The notes under the pieces: model-generated | Seen by the model: only the letters and a program-made list of their open reading frames with translations | Told to the model about the DNA's origin: nothing | Database searches by the model: none | Source: Clostridiales bacterium UBA1389 | GTDB lineage: Bacteria; Bacillota; Clostridia; Oscillospirales; CAG-382 | Direction: 5' to 3' | Length of the DNA: 39,865 bases | Assembly: GCA_002305335.1 (NCBI GenBank) | Contig: DBQR01000007.1 | Span: 45,200 to 85,064 of the forward strand | Shown: piece after piece, positions 32,498-39,865 of the stretch | How the letters are laid out: each line of letters begins with the position of its first letter | Numbering within the stretch: position 1 is the first letter of the stretch | Translations under genes and position numbers: made by a program

Positions 32498-33412
32498 TTA
32501 ACCGTAAATATGCTTGGATATGTACCTGTCGCCCCGGTCGGGGAAAAGTACCACAATATTCCCCTTGTCAACGGTTTCGGCAAGCTTAAGCGCGGCGGCA
32601 AGCTGGGCGCCCGACGACGAGCCGGCGATTATGCCCTCCCGCCTTGCGATTTCCCTTGCCATTGCGTAGGCTTCATCGTCGGTGACTTTTATGGCGATAT
32701 CGATTAATGAAGTGTCCATGGTGTCGGGAACAAAGTCGTTGCCTATGCCTTCGATGTTGTAATCGGCGTGTTCGTTGCCGCCGCCGATAATCGAGCCCAC
32801 CGGGTCGGCAAGCACCCCTTTTATATTGGGATTTTTTTCTTTAAGATAACGCATGACACCGGTGTAGGTGCCGCCGGTACCCGCCCCCGCCACGAAGTAG
32901 TCAATCTGCCCCTCCATATCTTCATATATTTCAGGACCTGTGGAAAGGTAATGGGCTGTGGGGTTTGCTTGATTCCTGAACTGGTAAAAGGACATGGAAT
33001 CGGGGATTTCCCTTAAAAGCTCCTCGGTTTTTTCCTCCGCTCCCGCCATGCCGTACTCTCTGGGGGTCTGGACAACCTCTGCGCCGAAGGCCTTCATAAG
33101 GGAAATTTTTTCCTCGGAAAATTTGGTGGGAACCACGAAAATAACCCGGTAACCCTTGTTTATGGCGGCAAAGGCGATGCCGAGTCCGGTATTGCCGGCG
33201 GTTGCCTCGATTATGGTGTCACCCTTTTTAAGCTTCCCCGATTTTTCGGCATCCTCAATAAAATAAAGGCCTAACCTGTCTTTAACGCTCCCGCCGGGAT
33301 TCCAAAGTTCAAGTTTGGCAAACAAATTTATTCCTTCCCTGACGGGGAAACGGTTAAGCCTTACCATGGGGGTTCTCCCCACCAGCTCGTGCATATTGTT
33401 GTAAACCCTCAT
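32498..33412 (-). CDS. PLP-dependent cysteine synthase / cystathionine beta-synthase family enzyme
   Basis: Fold-type II PLP enzyme of 304 residues. NPGGSVKDRLG contains the Schiff-base lysine, EATAGNTGLGIAFAA is the substrate loop, GTGGTYTG binds the phosphate, and SSSGAQLAAAL and FPDRGDRYISK close the sequence. The ATAGNTG variant of the usual TSGNTG loop occurs in CysK-like and MccA (cystathionine-forming) relatives, so sulfide versus homocysteine as acceptor is undecided. The ATG at 33412 has AGAGGAC five bases upstream; a TTG at 33430 lies within that site. It is a single gene with its own promoter and terminator. Confidence 0.9.
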   Translation of the reverse strand: MRVYNNMHELVGRTPMVRLNRFPVREGINLFAKLELWNPGGSVKDRLGLYFIEDAEKSGKLKKGDTIIEATAGNTGLGIAFAAINKGYRVIFVVPTKFSEEKISLMKAFGAEVVQTPREYGMAGAEEKTEELLREIPDSMSFYQFRNQANPTAHYLSTGPEIYEDMEGQIDYFVAGAGTGGTYTGVMRYLKEKNPNIKGVLADPVGSIIGGGNEHADYNIEGIGNDFVPDTMDTSLIDIAIKVTDDEAYAMAREIARREGIIAGSSSGAQLAAALKLAETVDKGNIVVLFPDRGDRYISKHIYG

Positions 33413-33447
33413 TTTATGTCCTCTTTTCAATATAATATTCCTCTGCC

Positions 33448-33476
33448 ATTATAGCACCCTCATTGTCTTAAGTCAA
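33448..33476 (-). promoter_or_regulatory. Sigma-A promoter of the cysteine-synthase family gene
   Basis: Minus strand: TTGACT (33476-33471), a 17-base spacer ending in TGC, and TATAAT (33453-33448). Confidence 0.85.
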
Positions 33477-33480
33477 TACA

Positions 33481-33506
33481 AAAACACGCCCTTTAAGGCG
33501 TGTTTT
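33481..33506 (-). terminator. Rho-independent terminator of spoIVA-ymxH
   Basis: Perfect 10-bp stem AAAACACGCC/GGCGTGTTTT with a six-base loop, next to the cysteine-synthase promoter. Confidence 0.9.
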
Positions 33507-33509
33507 CCG

Positions 33510-33770
33510 TCAGTGCTTTTTATGGTATACAATCTCGGCGCAGCGGACAAGTATGGTGTCGTCCCCGATTTTTTCGATATGGTCCCAGGGAATAAATATT
33601 TTACTCTTTGACGAGGTGAAAAAAGCCAGTTTGCCGGGGGGAGGGAGGACAATGCGGCAGATTTTTCCGGTTATTATCTCAAATTCAACGTCAATGACAC
33701 AGCCTAAAATTTTGCCGTCTTTTATGTTTATTACTTCCTTATCCCGAAGGGCGGAAAAGGAGCAAAACAT
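33510..33770 (-). CDS. YlmC/YmxH family sporulation protein (PRC-barrel)
   Basis: 86 residues of one PRC-barrel domain. LRDKEVINIKDGKILGCVIDVEFE at the N-terminus and IFIPWDHIEKIGDDTILV at the C-terminus are typical of the YlmC/YmxH family. Members are commonly linked to sporulation genes, with an undefined molecular role. It lies eight bases after spoIVA and is followed by a strong terminator, so the two form one unit. Confidence 0.9.
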   Translation of the reverse strand: MFCSFSALRDKEVINIKDGKILGCVIDVEFEIITGKICRIVLPPPGKLAFFTSSKSKIFIPWDHIEKIGDDTILVRCAEIVYHKKH

Positions 33771-33778
33771 ACATCACC

Positions 33779-35257
33779 CTACAGCAGTATGCAGATTAAG
33801 CCGTTGGAGCCGTCGTTTATGATTTTCTGAAGGGTTTCGGAAAGCTTGATCCGGGCGTCCTCCGGCATATGGGTAAGCTTTGTGTTCAGGCCTTCGTTCA
33901 CCAGTTCATGGAGGGATTTGCCGAACATATTGGAATCCCATATCTTTTTGGGGTCCTCCTCGAACTCCTTGAGCATGAACTTCACCAGTTCCTCCGACTG
34001 CCTTTCGGTTCCCACAATGGGGGAAACCTCCGTTTCGATATTTGCCCGAATCATGTGTATGGACGGAGCGGAGGCTTTCAGCTTGACCCCGTACCCCCCC
34101 GCCTGCTTTACGATAACCGGCTCTTCCAGCTTCAGATCCTCCATGGAGGGGGTAACTATGCCGTAACCCGTTTCCCTTACCTCCTGTATCGCCCTTGACA
34201 CCTTGCCGTATTCCTTCTGAACGTCCGCAAGGCGGGTCAGGATATTGAACAGATCCTTTTCGTCCTTAATCTCAAAGCCGCTTTTTTCGCCGAGTATCTG
34301 GTAAAACAGCCGGTCGGGGACATTCATGCTTATTTCCGCTTCCCCTTTGCCCAGGGCGATGGCGGCTACAATACCGGAAATCCCCTCCTCCGGCAGCTTC
34401 AGGGTTTCCGCCGCTTTTTTGACGTCCCCCACCTTTCTCACTTTGCCGGCAAAGGAGTACATTGCAGACAGCACCTTCTGTTTAATCGGGTGGTCGTCCT
34501 CAAGGGATTCAAACCAGCCGGGGAAGGAAAACTTAATTTCCCTGACGGGGAATTCGAACAAAACGGTTTTAAGTATATCCTTAATGTCGGACTCGGTCAT
34601 TTCAAGGCAGTTTACGGGGATGGCGGAAACCCCGTATTCCTCCGAAAGGGAGCTGGCAAGGCTTATCGCCTCCGGCGAGGCGGGGGAGGTGGTGTTTACG
34701 ATTATAATAAAGGGCTTGTTGATGGCTTTCAGTTCGCCTGCCACCCGCTTTTCCGCCTCCACATAGCTTCTGCGGGGGATTTCCCCTATGCTTCCGTCGG
34801 TGGTGACCAACAGCCCTATGGTGGAATGCTCGTTTATAACCTTCCGGGTCCCCATTTCGGCGGCCTGCTCGAAGGGCATTGCCTGACCCGACCAGGGGGT
34901 CATAACCATGCGGGGGAGCCCCTCCTCGATATGGCCGATGGCTTCGGGGACGATATAGCCCACGCAGTCGATCATCTTAAGATTGAAGGAGGAATTTTCG
35001 TCAATGTTTATGGTGACCGCCTCTTCGGGAACGAATTTGGGCTCGGTGGTCATAACCGTCCTCCCCGATGCGGACTGGGGCATTTCGTCCCGCGCCCGTT
35101 CCCGGGTATGTTCGCTTTTGATGTTGGGAAGGGCAAGGTCGGAAATAAACCTTTTTATAAGGGTGGACTTTCCCGTCCTGACAGGGCCTACGACTCCTAT
35201 GTAAATATCCCCGTCGGTTCTTTCGGCAATATCTCTATAAATGGAATAATCAGGCAT
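33779..35257 (-). CDS. spoIVA: Stage IV sporulation protein A (coat morphogenetic ATPase)
   Basis: Polymerises on the forespore surface as the basement layer of the spore coat. The N-terminal TRAFAC-like ATPase domain has the Walker A GVVGPVRTGKSTLIKRF. KMIDCVGYIVPEA and VTTDGSIGEIPRR are conserved segments. The 492 residues equal the length of the B. subtilis protein. The C-terminal DGSNGLICILL is the usual ending. CGGAGG precedes the ATG, and a sigma-E-like promoter lies about 30 bases upstream. Confidence 0.97.
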   Translation of the reverse strand: MPDYSIYRDIAERTDGDIYIGVVGPVRTGKSTLIKRFISDLALPNIKSEHTRERARDEMPQSASGRTVMTTEPKFVPEEAVTINIDENSSFNLKMIDCVGYIVPEAIGHIEEGLPRMVMTPWSGQAMPFEQAAEMGTRKVINEHSTIGLLVTTDGSIGEIPRRSYVEAEKRVAGELKAINKPFIIIVNTTSPASPEAISLASSLSEEYGVSAIPVNCLEMTESDIKDILKTVLFEFPVREIKFSFPGWFESLEDDHPIKQKVLSAMYSFAGKVRKVGDVKKAAETLKLPEEGISGIVAAIALGKGEAEISMNVPDRLFYQILGEKSGFEIKDEKDLFNILTRLADVQKEYGKVSRAIQEVRETGYGIVTPSMEDLKLEEPVIVKQAGGYGVKLKASAPSIHMIRANIETEVSPIVGTERQSEELVKFMLKEFEEDPKKIWDSNMFGKSLHELVNEGLNTKLTHMPEDARIKLSETLQKIINDGSNGLICILL

Positions 35258-35288
35258 AATTCTACCTCCGATTCTGTGTTACATAAAA

Positions 35289-35318
35289 TATTTATGTAGG
35301 TGTAATTAATAATATGCC
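35289..35318 (-). promoter_or_regulatory. Candidate sigma-E-type promoter of spoIVA
   Basis: Minus strand: GGCATATT (35318-35311), a 14-base spacer, and CATAAATA (35296-35289). These fit the sigma-E pattern (ATA-type -35 and CATA-type -10). spoIVA is a known sigma-E target in Bacillus. The -10 lies in the palindrome ACATAAA-ATA-TTTATGT. Confidence 0.6.
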
Positions 35319-35369
35319 ATTATGCTGATTTTGAATACTTTATCAAAGACATTTTTTCATTTATGCGAA

Positions 35370-35398
35370 TTGACTTTTACTTGCTTTGGTGCTATATT
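35370..35398 (+). promoter_or_regulatory. Sigma-A promoter of the GNAT-peptidase pair
   Basis: TTGACT, a 17-base spacer ending in TGC (extended -10), and TATATT. It lies 20 bases before the GNAT start. Confidence 0.75.
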
Positions 35399-35417
35399 CT
35401 TAAATGAGGTGATTTTT

Positions 35418-35894
35418 ATGGCTATAAAAATAAGGAAGGCGGAAGAAAAGGACATCCCTTGCCTGCTTACCCTTCTTGATACCATCAGGGAACTCCACCA
35501 TAAGGGGAGGCCGGATGTTTTCAGGGATAACGGTACAAAATATAATGAAAAACAGCTTAAGGAAAAGTTAAATTCCCCCGAAGAGGGCATATTCGTCGCC
35601 TACGACGGGGAAACCTTCCTGGGATATATCTGCACCGTCATTAAGGAATATATAGACCATAACATACTTCTTGACAAAAAGGTGCTGTATGTGGACGACC
35701 TTTGCGTCATAGAGGAATCCCGGGGACGGGGCGTGGGGCGGATGCTTATGGACGAGGCAAAGGATTTCGCCAAAGCCAACAAATGCGTAAGCCTTGAACT
35801 TAACGTCTGGAAATTTGACGGCTCCGCCGAGGGCTTTTACCGCAGCTACGGCTTTACCACCATGTCAAGGAGAATGGAATACAGGCTGTATTAA
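35418..35894 (+). CDS. GNAT-family N-acetyltransferase
   Basis: 158 residues with the GNAT fold. The start IKIRKAEEKDIPCLL is typical. YVDDLCVIEESRGRGVGRMLMDEA carries the acetyl-CoA pyrophosphate-binding RGRGVG motif, and the C-terminal FYRSYGF is the usual last strand-helix. The ATG at 35418 has GAGGTGA well placed; a longer frame to 35322 would include the promoter. It lies 15 bases before an M20 peptidase gene, probably in one operon. The substrate is unknown. Confidence 0.9.
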   Translation: MAIKIRKAEEKDIPCLLTLLDTIRELHHKGRPDVFRDNGTKYNEKQLKEKLNSPEEGIFVAYDGETFLGYICTVIKEYIDHNILLDKKVLYVDDLCVIEESRGRGVGRMLMDEAKDFAKANKCVSLELNVWKFDGSAEGFYRSYGFTTMSRRMEYRLY

Positions 35895-35909
35895 CCGAAA
35901 GGAAAAACA

Positions 35910-37247
35910 ATGAATATAAAAGAATTCGTAAACGATAAAAACATACTGTCCCAGTATGAAAATGACCTGCGTTCCCTGGTTGAAATACCCTCCGTGTCTG
36001 GTAGTACCGAGGGCAGTTATCCTTTCGGCAGAGAATGCGCAAGGGTGCTGGATAAAGCCCTTGAAATTTCAAAGGGCTACGGCTTTATGACCGAAAATCA
36101 CGACTATTACTGCGGTTCGGCAATCCTTGGCGAGAGCGGTACCGAAATAGGCATTATTACCCACCTTGATGTGGTGCCCGCCGGCACCGGCTGGTCATAT
36201 GAACCCTATACTATAACGGCGGACAAAGGTTTGTATATCGGGCGGGGCGCCGCCGACGATAAGGGCCCGCTGCTTATGGGAATGTATGCAATGAGATATT
36301 TCAGGGAAAACAATATAGCCCTCCCCTTTGCCGTAAGACTTATTATGGGGTGCGACGAGGAGGTGGGATCCACCGACCTTGAACACTTTAAGACCGTAAG
36401 AAAGCCCCCCGTCTTTTCCTTCACTCCGGATGCGGATTACCCCGTCTGCGTGGGAGAAAAGGGAATAATGCGGATAAAACTAAACTTAGGCAAAGCCGAA
36501 AAAGCTATCGAAGGCCTTAACGCGGGCACGGTTTCCAATGCGGTGGCGGGACAGGCTGTTGCGGTTATCAACGGCAAAGAATACAGATACGAAGGCATTA
36601 CCGCCCATGCCTCCACCCCCGAAAAGGGGAAAAACGCCATCAGCCTTATGGCGAAAGACCTTATCGAAAAGGGGATAGTCCCCGAATCCAACAAAACCGC
36701 CTTTGAATTTATATATAAATCTGCCGGTGAATACCTGGGCAGCACCCTTGGCATTGCCTTTTCCGACCAAAACTTCGGCTATCTCACCTGTGTCGCCAGC
36801 GTTTTAAAGATAGAAGGGGGGAACATATGCCAAAGCTTTGACATCCGTTATCCCACATCCCGCACCTTTGAGGAACTTTATTCGGCAATTCAAAGCACCA
36901 TAACTCCCCATGGCTTTGAAATCGCAGACAGCAATAAAAACTCCAAAATCAAGGAAGGCTATTTCAAGTCCCCCGAAAGCAGGGAAATAAAGGCTTTGAC
37001 CTCCGCCTGCGAGGAGGTGCTGGGCTACCAATGCAGTCCCTACACCATGGGGGGCGGCACCTATGCCCGTTCAATGCCGGGGGCGGTGGCTTTCGGCGCA
37101 AGAATTAAGGAATATGCCGACCTCCTTGGGGACGGCAGGGGAAAGGCCCATGACCGGGACGAATATATCGCCATAGACGAAGTTAAAAGAGGAATTGAGA
37201 TAATGATTAAATCCCTCCTTAACATAGGGGCGGCCTATTCCGGCTGA
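35910..37247 (+). CDS. M20 family dipeptidase (PepV/Sapep-like)
   Basis: Zinc-dependent cytoplasmic peptidase of 445 residues. Metal-site motifs are HLDVVPAG (H85, D87), GRGAADDKGP (bridging Asp near 116), GCDEEVGS (E150-E151) and TPDADYPV (D174-D176), with a C-terminal metal-binding His in the closing region. The Sapep/PepV group of di- and tripeptidases shows this spacing. GAAAGGA precedes the ATG. Its 3' end overlaps the convergent yqfD gene by 13 bases, and no terminator was seen between them. Confidence 0.92.
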   Translation: MNIKEFVNDKNILSQYENDLRSLVEIPSVSGSTEGSYPFGRECARVLDKALEISKGYGFMTENHDYYCGSAILGESGTEIGIITHLDVVPAGTGWSYEPYTITADKGLYIGRGAADDKGPLLMGMYAMRYFRENNIALPFAVRLIMGCDEEVGSTDLEHFKTVRKPPVFSFTPDADYPVCVGEKGIMRIKLNLGKAEKAIEGLNAGTVSNAVAGQAVAVINGKEYRYEGITAHASTPEKGKNAISLMAKDLIEKGIVPESNKTAFEFIYKSAGEYLGSTLGIAFSDQNFGYLTCVASVLKIEGGNICQSFDIRYPTSRTFEELYSAIQSTITPHGFEIADSNKNSKIKEGYFKSPESREIKALTSACEEVLGYQCSPYTMGGGTYARSMPGAVAFGARIKEYADLLGDGRGKAHDRDEYIAIDEVKRGIEIMIKSLLNIGAAYSG

Positions 37248-38443
37248 TTTTCATACACCGGGTCAAAGGGAACCTCAAGAGCAATATCCGTCACCACCTC
37301 CGCTGTACCCCAAAGGGTGACGCACCTTGCCTTTTTATCGTAATCAATTTTATAATACCGTTTAAGTATTTCGCCCTCAACTTCGCTTTCGCACCAGGCA
37401 TAGAAAGCGCCGAGGGCTTTTGCTTTTGCCTCCTCCGTCGTAATTTCGGTGGTCCCCTTTGTGTATTCCCGGCTTGTCAGGGTGGTTTTTATAACGGGCA
37501 GCTTTAAAAAGCCGATTTTCACTTCCTCCCGTATCACTTTTGCATCATAATTCGTAAAGGGAACCAGCACTCCTAAAAAAAGATTGATATCCTTTCCTAA
37601 GACATTATAGGAAACCTTGACGTCGGTGTTCCCGGTATAGGTTTTTTCCCAGAAGTCAAGGGGGACGGTTATCACAAAATCCTCATATACCATAGCCTTT
37701 ACCTTACCCCGGGCGTGGGTGATTATATTCAGTCCCCGGTAGGAGGGATACTGCCCCTTAATCAGAAGCTGCCCCTTCTGAACCACATCCCCCTTTTTCA
37801 CCAGCGGCATTCCCGAATAGGCCTCCACCTGCATAACAAGCCCGTCCCGGGAAGCCACCACATGGTAAAACCCGGAATAGTCTATAAATTCGGGGGGGGG
37901 GTTTCTTTCTATGACTTCAACGGTTATATGGTTTCCCTTTATGTTCACCGACGCCGAGGAAAGCTCCGTAAGCTTTAAAATAAGCAAAGTCCTAACACTA
38001 TTGGGCTGAAGGGTGGGGATATAGGTGCCGATATCCAGCCCCGATTCCGCCAGAGCCTGATAAATTACCTTGTCGGATATGTTTACGTTTCCAACAATTT
38101 CGATTCTCCAGACATAAAGGGTGGAAAGCAGTATAAGCAGCAATCCTGCTGCCGTCCCCGCCGCAAGACCGTGGCGGTTACGGTATTTATATATAATAAA
38201 AGGAAGACCAACTGTTTTTTCGACTTCAGCCTCAATGCCCTCCCTTTCGGCAACCCGCAGTCCCGCCCCGCAGGAAAAGGCGGAAAACCTGACATACATA
38301 AACCCTTCCCTGTTTATCATTCCCCAGAACAGCACCCTGTTTTTATTAAGGGCGTTTAGATATTCCGTTCCTTTATCTTTAGGGACTTTCACAAGATACC
38401 ACCCGGTTATTTTGTTAAGTATTCGATACAGCATTTTCCCCAC
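37235..38443 (-). CDS. yqfD: Sporulation protein YqfD
   Basis: 402-residue sporulation membrane protein related to Bacillus YqfD/SpoIV-type proteins. The N-terminal domain (YLVKVPKDKGTEYLNALNKN) is followed by one transmembrane helix (about residues 94-112, GLAAGTAAGLLLILLSTLYVW). A large extracytoplasmic part includes GNVNISDKVIYQALAESGLDIGTY and a VVQKGQLLIKG segment. The frame opens at GTG 38443; an ATG at 38434 gives MLYRILNKITGW and may be the real start. Neither has a well-spaced ribosome binding site, so coupling to overlapping yqfC is likely. Its role in engulfment or mother-cell membrane function is inferred from the family. Confidence 0.92.
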   Translation of the reverse strand: MGKMLYRILNKITGWYLVKVPKDKGTEYLNALNKNRVLFWGMINREGFMYVRFSAFSCGAGLRVAEREGIEAEVEKTVGLPFIIYKYRNRHGLAAGTAAGLLLILLSTLYVWRIEIVGNVNISDKVIYQALAESGLDIGTYIPTLQPNSVRTLLILKLTELSSASVNIKGNHITVEVIERNPPPEFIDYSGFYHVVASRDGLVMQVEAYSGMPLVKKGDVVQKGQLLIKGQYPSYRGLNIITHARGKVKAMVYEDFVITVPLDFWEKTYTGNTDVKVSYNVLGKDINLFLGVLVPFTNYDAKVIREEVKIGFLKLPVIKTTLTSREYTKGTTEITTEEAKAKALGAFYAWCESEVEGEILKRYYKIDYDKKARCVTLWGTAEVVTDIALEVPFDPVYENQPE

Positions 38444-38657
38444 CGTAGGTTATGCATTTTATTTCCCCTCTTATGCCGATCCGGTTTTCGGAAAGCAGAT
38501 CAAGGGTAAGGTTGTTTCCCGAAACCGAAAGTACCAGCTTTCCCGCCAGAGCCGAAATAACCTTGTCGTCGTACCTTACCAGTTTGTCAACCCCTTCGAT
38601 AAGACAGTGTCTGTTCCCCCGTATTTCGGTAAACAGGGTGTGTTCGGGCTTGTTCAG
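38415..38657 (-). CDS. yqfC: Sporulation protein YqfC, apparent CTG start
   Basis: 80-residue frame with the YqfC pattern: FTEIRGNRHCLIEGVDKLVRYDD, GKLVLSVSGNNLTLDLLS and IGIRGEIKCITYGG. It is directly upstream of yqfD, as in other spore formers, and overlaps it. The open frame between the upstream TAA and the conserved region has no ATG, GTG or TTG. A CTG at 38657 lies six bases after a strong AAAGGAGGG site and is the best start; ATT six bases earlier is too close to that site. The protein lacks about 20 N-terminal residues seen in the Bacillus homologue. A frameshift error upstream is the alternative. Confidence 0.75.
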   Translation of the reverse strand: MNKPEHTLFTEIRGNRHCLIEGVDKLVRYDDKVISALAGKLVLSVSGNNLTLDLLSENRIGIRGEIKCITYGGENAVSNT

Positions 38658-38765
38658 ACAAATCCCTCCTTTATTTCCTTCCTTAATAATATTATTGTCT
38701 TAATATCCTCTTTATGAAAATATAAATACAATTAGGGACAAATCCAAAGGAAGGGAAAGGGTTAA

Positions 38766-39650
38766 TTGAGCGAATACAGAAAAGCCGCAAGGATGCTTAC
38801 CGAAATATTATCCCTTGTTTTGTTTATTTATCTTTTAATAAAACCCGCCGAAGCGGGGAAAGGCGTTGAAAGCGGGATCTCCTTTTGCATAAGGGTTATT
38901 ATACCCTCATTGTTTGTGTTTCTTGTCCTTTCGAGAATGTTTATGGGTGCCCTGCTTTCCGCCTGCGGACGAAGCCTTCCGCTGGCGCTGATATTAACCG
39001 GCATTGTCTGCGGCTTTCCCGTGGGGGCAAAAATCGTAAGGCAGATGTACGAAAACAAAATGCTTTCCAAAAAGCAGGCTGAAGTTTTAATCTCCTCCTC
39101 CGACAACGCCTCCGCTTCTTTTATAATCAGCTTTGCGGGGGCGAATGTTTTGGGAAGCGTAAAAGCGGGGTTTCTCCTCCTTGCCGGAAAGTTTCTGTCA
39201 AGTGTATTTTGGTATTTTTTCCTTTCCCGCACATATTTAAATAAAGATGAAAGAAGGTTTGCCCCCGCCGGAACCTTTCCGCCCGTAACCCTGCCGGAAG
39301 CGGTAAAGGATTCCGCCCGCACCATGGCGGATATCTGTGCCAGCATTATCTTTTTCGTGACCATAAGCGAGGCGGTTATGTCCTTCCTCCCCCCCGCCGA
39401 GGTATTTCAGGGGCTGGTGCGGGGTTTTTTCGAATTTTCCGGCGGGATAGAACTCTGCCGGAACATGAAGCCGGTCACGGGGTATATCGTAACCGCCATG
39501 CTTACGGGCTGGTCGGGAATGTGCGTCCACCTTCAGGTTTCAATTGCGGCAGGAAAAGAAATAGGCATGAAGTTGTATTTATTAAACAGGATCGCCGAGT
39601 GTTTTATTATGGGGCTGTTTGCCGTGTTGACAAAGAGTATTGCCTTTTGA
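38766..39650 (+). CDS. YlbJ-like sporulation integral membrane protein
   Basis: 294 residues with several membrane helices. GIVCGFPVGAKIVRQMYENKMLS and SSSDNASASFIISFAGANVLGS carry the nucleoside-recognition (gate) domain features of YlbJ. The start is TTG with AAAGG five bases upstream; no ATG occurs early in the frame. It is shorter than the roughly 400-residue Bacillus YlbJ, mostly through smaller loops. It is divergent from yqfC-yqfD across a 108-base AT-rich gap. A transport role in the mother-cell or forespore membrane is inferred from the family. Confidence 0.8.
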   Translation: MSEYRKAARMLTEILSLVLFIYLLIKPAEAGKGVESGISFCIRVIIPSLFVFLVLSRMFMGALLSACGRSLPLALILTGIVCGFPVGAKIVRQMYENKMLSKKQAEVLISSSDNASASFIISFAGANVLGSVKAGFLLLAGKFLSSVFWYFFLSRTYLNKDERRFAPAGTFPPVTLPEAVKDSARTMADICASIIFFVTISEAVMSFLPPAEVFQGLVRGFFEFSGGIELCRNMKPVTGYIVTAMLTGWSGMCVHLQVSIAAGKEIGMKLYLLNRIAECFIMGLFAVLTKSIAF

Positions 39651-39692
39651 TATAATAAAAAAGGAAAGCAAGTATGAAAGGACGGGTAAACC

Positions 39693-39865
39693 GTGGGCAA
39701 AAGGGATATAATAGACATTGAAGAGCTTTGTATAAATTGCGAGCATTCGGTTTATATCGAAAACAGCGAAAATTGTATCTGCAGCAAAAAAGGCGTGGTT
39801 AAGGCCGGCTATAAATGCGGCAAGTTCAGACCGGATTTGCTGAAGGTCAATCCCCCCTCCCCCGC
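39693..39865 (+). CDS. Small cysteine-rich protein, 3' end outside window
   Basis: 57 codons are visible. The GTG at 39693 follows GGACGGG; an ATG at 39674 is in another frame and soon meets a stop. Cysteines at residues 13, 16, 28, 30 and 42 (LCINCEH, NCICSKKG, YKCGKF) suggest a small metal-binding ribbon. It starts 42 bases after the ylbJ-like stop, probably in the same unit. No family is named with confidence. Confidence 0.7.
   Translation, partial: MGKRDIIDIEELCINCEHSVYIENSENCICSKKGVVKAGYKCGKFRPDLLKVNPPSP

Noticed and set aside
35322..35417. N-terminal extension of the GNAT gene
   Set aside because: The added 32 residues cover the -35 and -10 elements, and the ATG at 35418 has the good ribosome binding site.

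Overview
The window looks like a chromosomal segment of a spore-forming Clostridia member (Firmicutes). The evidence is the spoIIAA-spoIIAB-sigF operon, spoIVA with a YlmC/YmxH-type gene, yqfC-yqfD and a ylbJ-like gene. The glycogen operon uses the paired glgC/glgD arrangement common in Clostridia, and the sigma-A promoters are Gram-positive in style with frequent TGn extended -10 elements. No phage, transposase, CRISPR array, rRNA or tRNA gene was seen. Assignment to a lower taxon is not possible from the sequence alone.

Layout. 1-5.2 kb: 3' end of a cysteine desulfurase gene; rplM-rpsI on the minus strand; a TtcA-family tRNA thiolation gene and a PHP-domain gene on plus; then the spoIIA operon on minus. 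5.2-7.9 kb: rpsO-pnp on minus, with a long stem-loop in the pnp leader. 7.9-9.3 kb: a membrane-anchored WG-repeat protein. 9.4-19.3 kb: a six-gene glycogen operon (glgB, glgC, glgD, glgA, glgP and a cytoplasmic GH13 enzyme), followed closely by an AAC(3)-fold acetyltransferase and a NahK-like sugar kinase (to 21.3 kb). 21.3-24.1 kb: a SigH-like sigma factor with a zinc-ribbon protein, and argH, each transcription unit with a consensus promoter. 24.3-29.2 kb: polA, a radical SAM gene and rsmI, apparently one minus-strand operon. 29.4-33.4 kb: a putative surface protein with InlB-like repeats, a TM2-domain protein, an uncharacterised helical protein and a cysteine-synthase family enzyme. 33.5-39.9 kb: ymxH/ylmC and spoIVA, a GNAT-M20 peptidase pair, yqfC-yqfD, a ylbJ-like gene and the start of a small cysteine-rich protein.

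How the parts work together. The glycogen block encodes activation (GlgC/GlgD), polymerisation (GlgA), branching (GlgB), phosphorolysis (GlgP) and a GH13 hydrolase that may supply the missing debranching step. The sporulation genes cover the forespore switch (SpoIIAA/AB/SigF), coat assembly (SpoIVA) and mother-cell membrane functions (YqfC/YqfD, YlbJ). rplM-rpsI and rpsO-pnp are housekeeping translation and RNA-turnover units.

The less ordinary signals are non-coding. Five same-orientation copies of a roughly 90-bp repeat with two hairpins lie in intergenic gaps. A 93-nt stem-loop sits just before pnp. A perfect 12-bp-arm palindrome lies at the predicted 5' end of the polA transcript, next to duplicated 22-bp repeats that contain the promoter. 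The yqfC gene has no ATG, GTG or TTG start and appears to begin at CTG.
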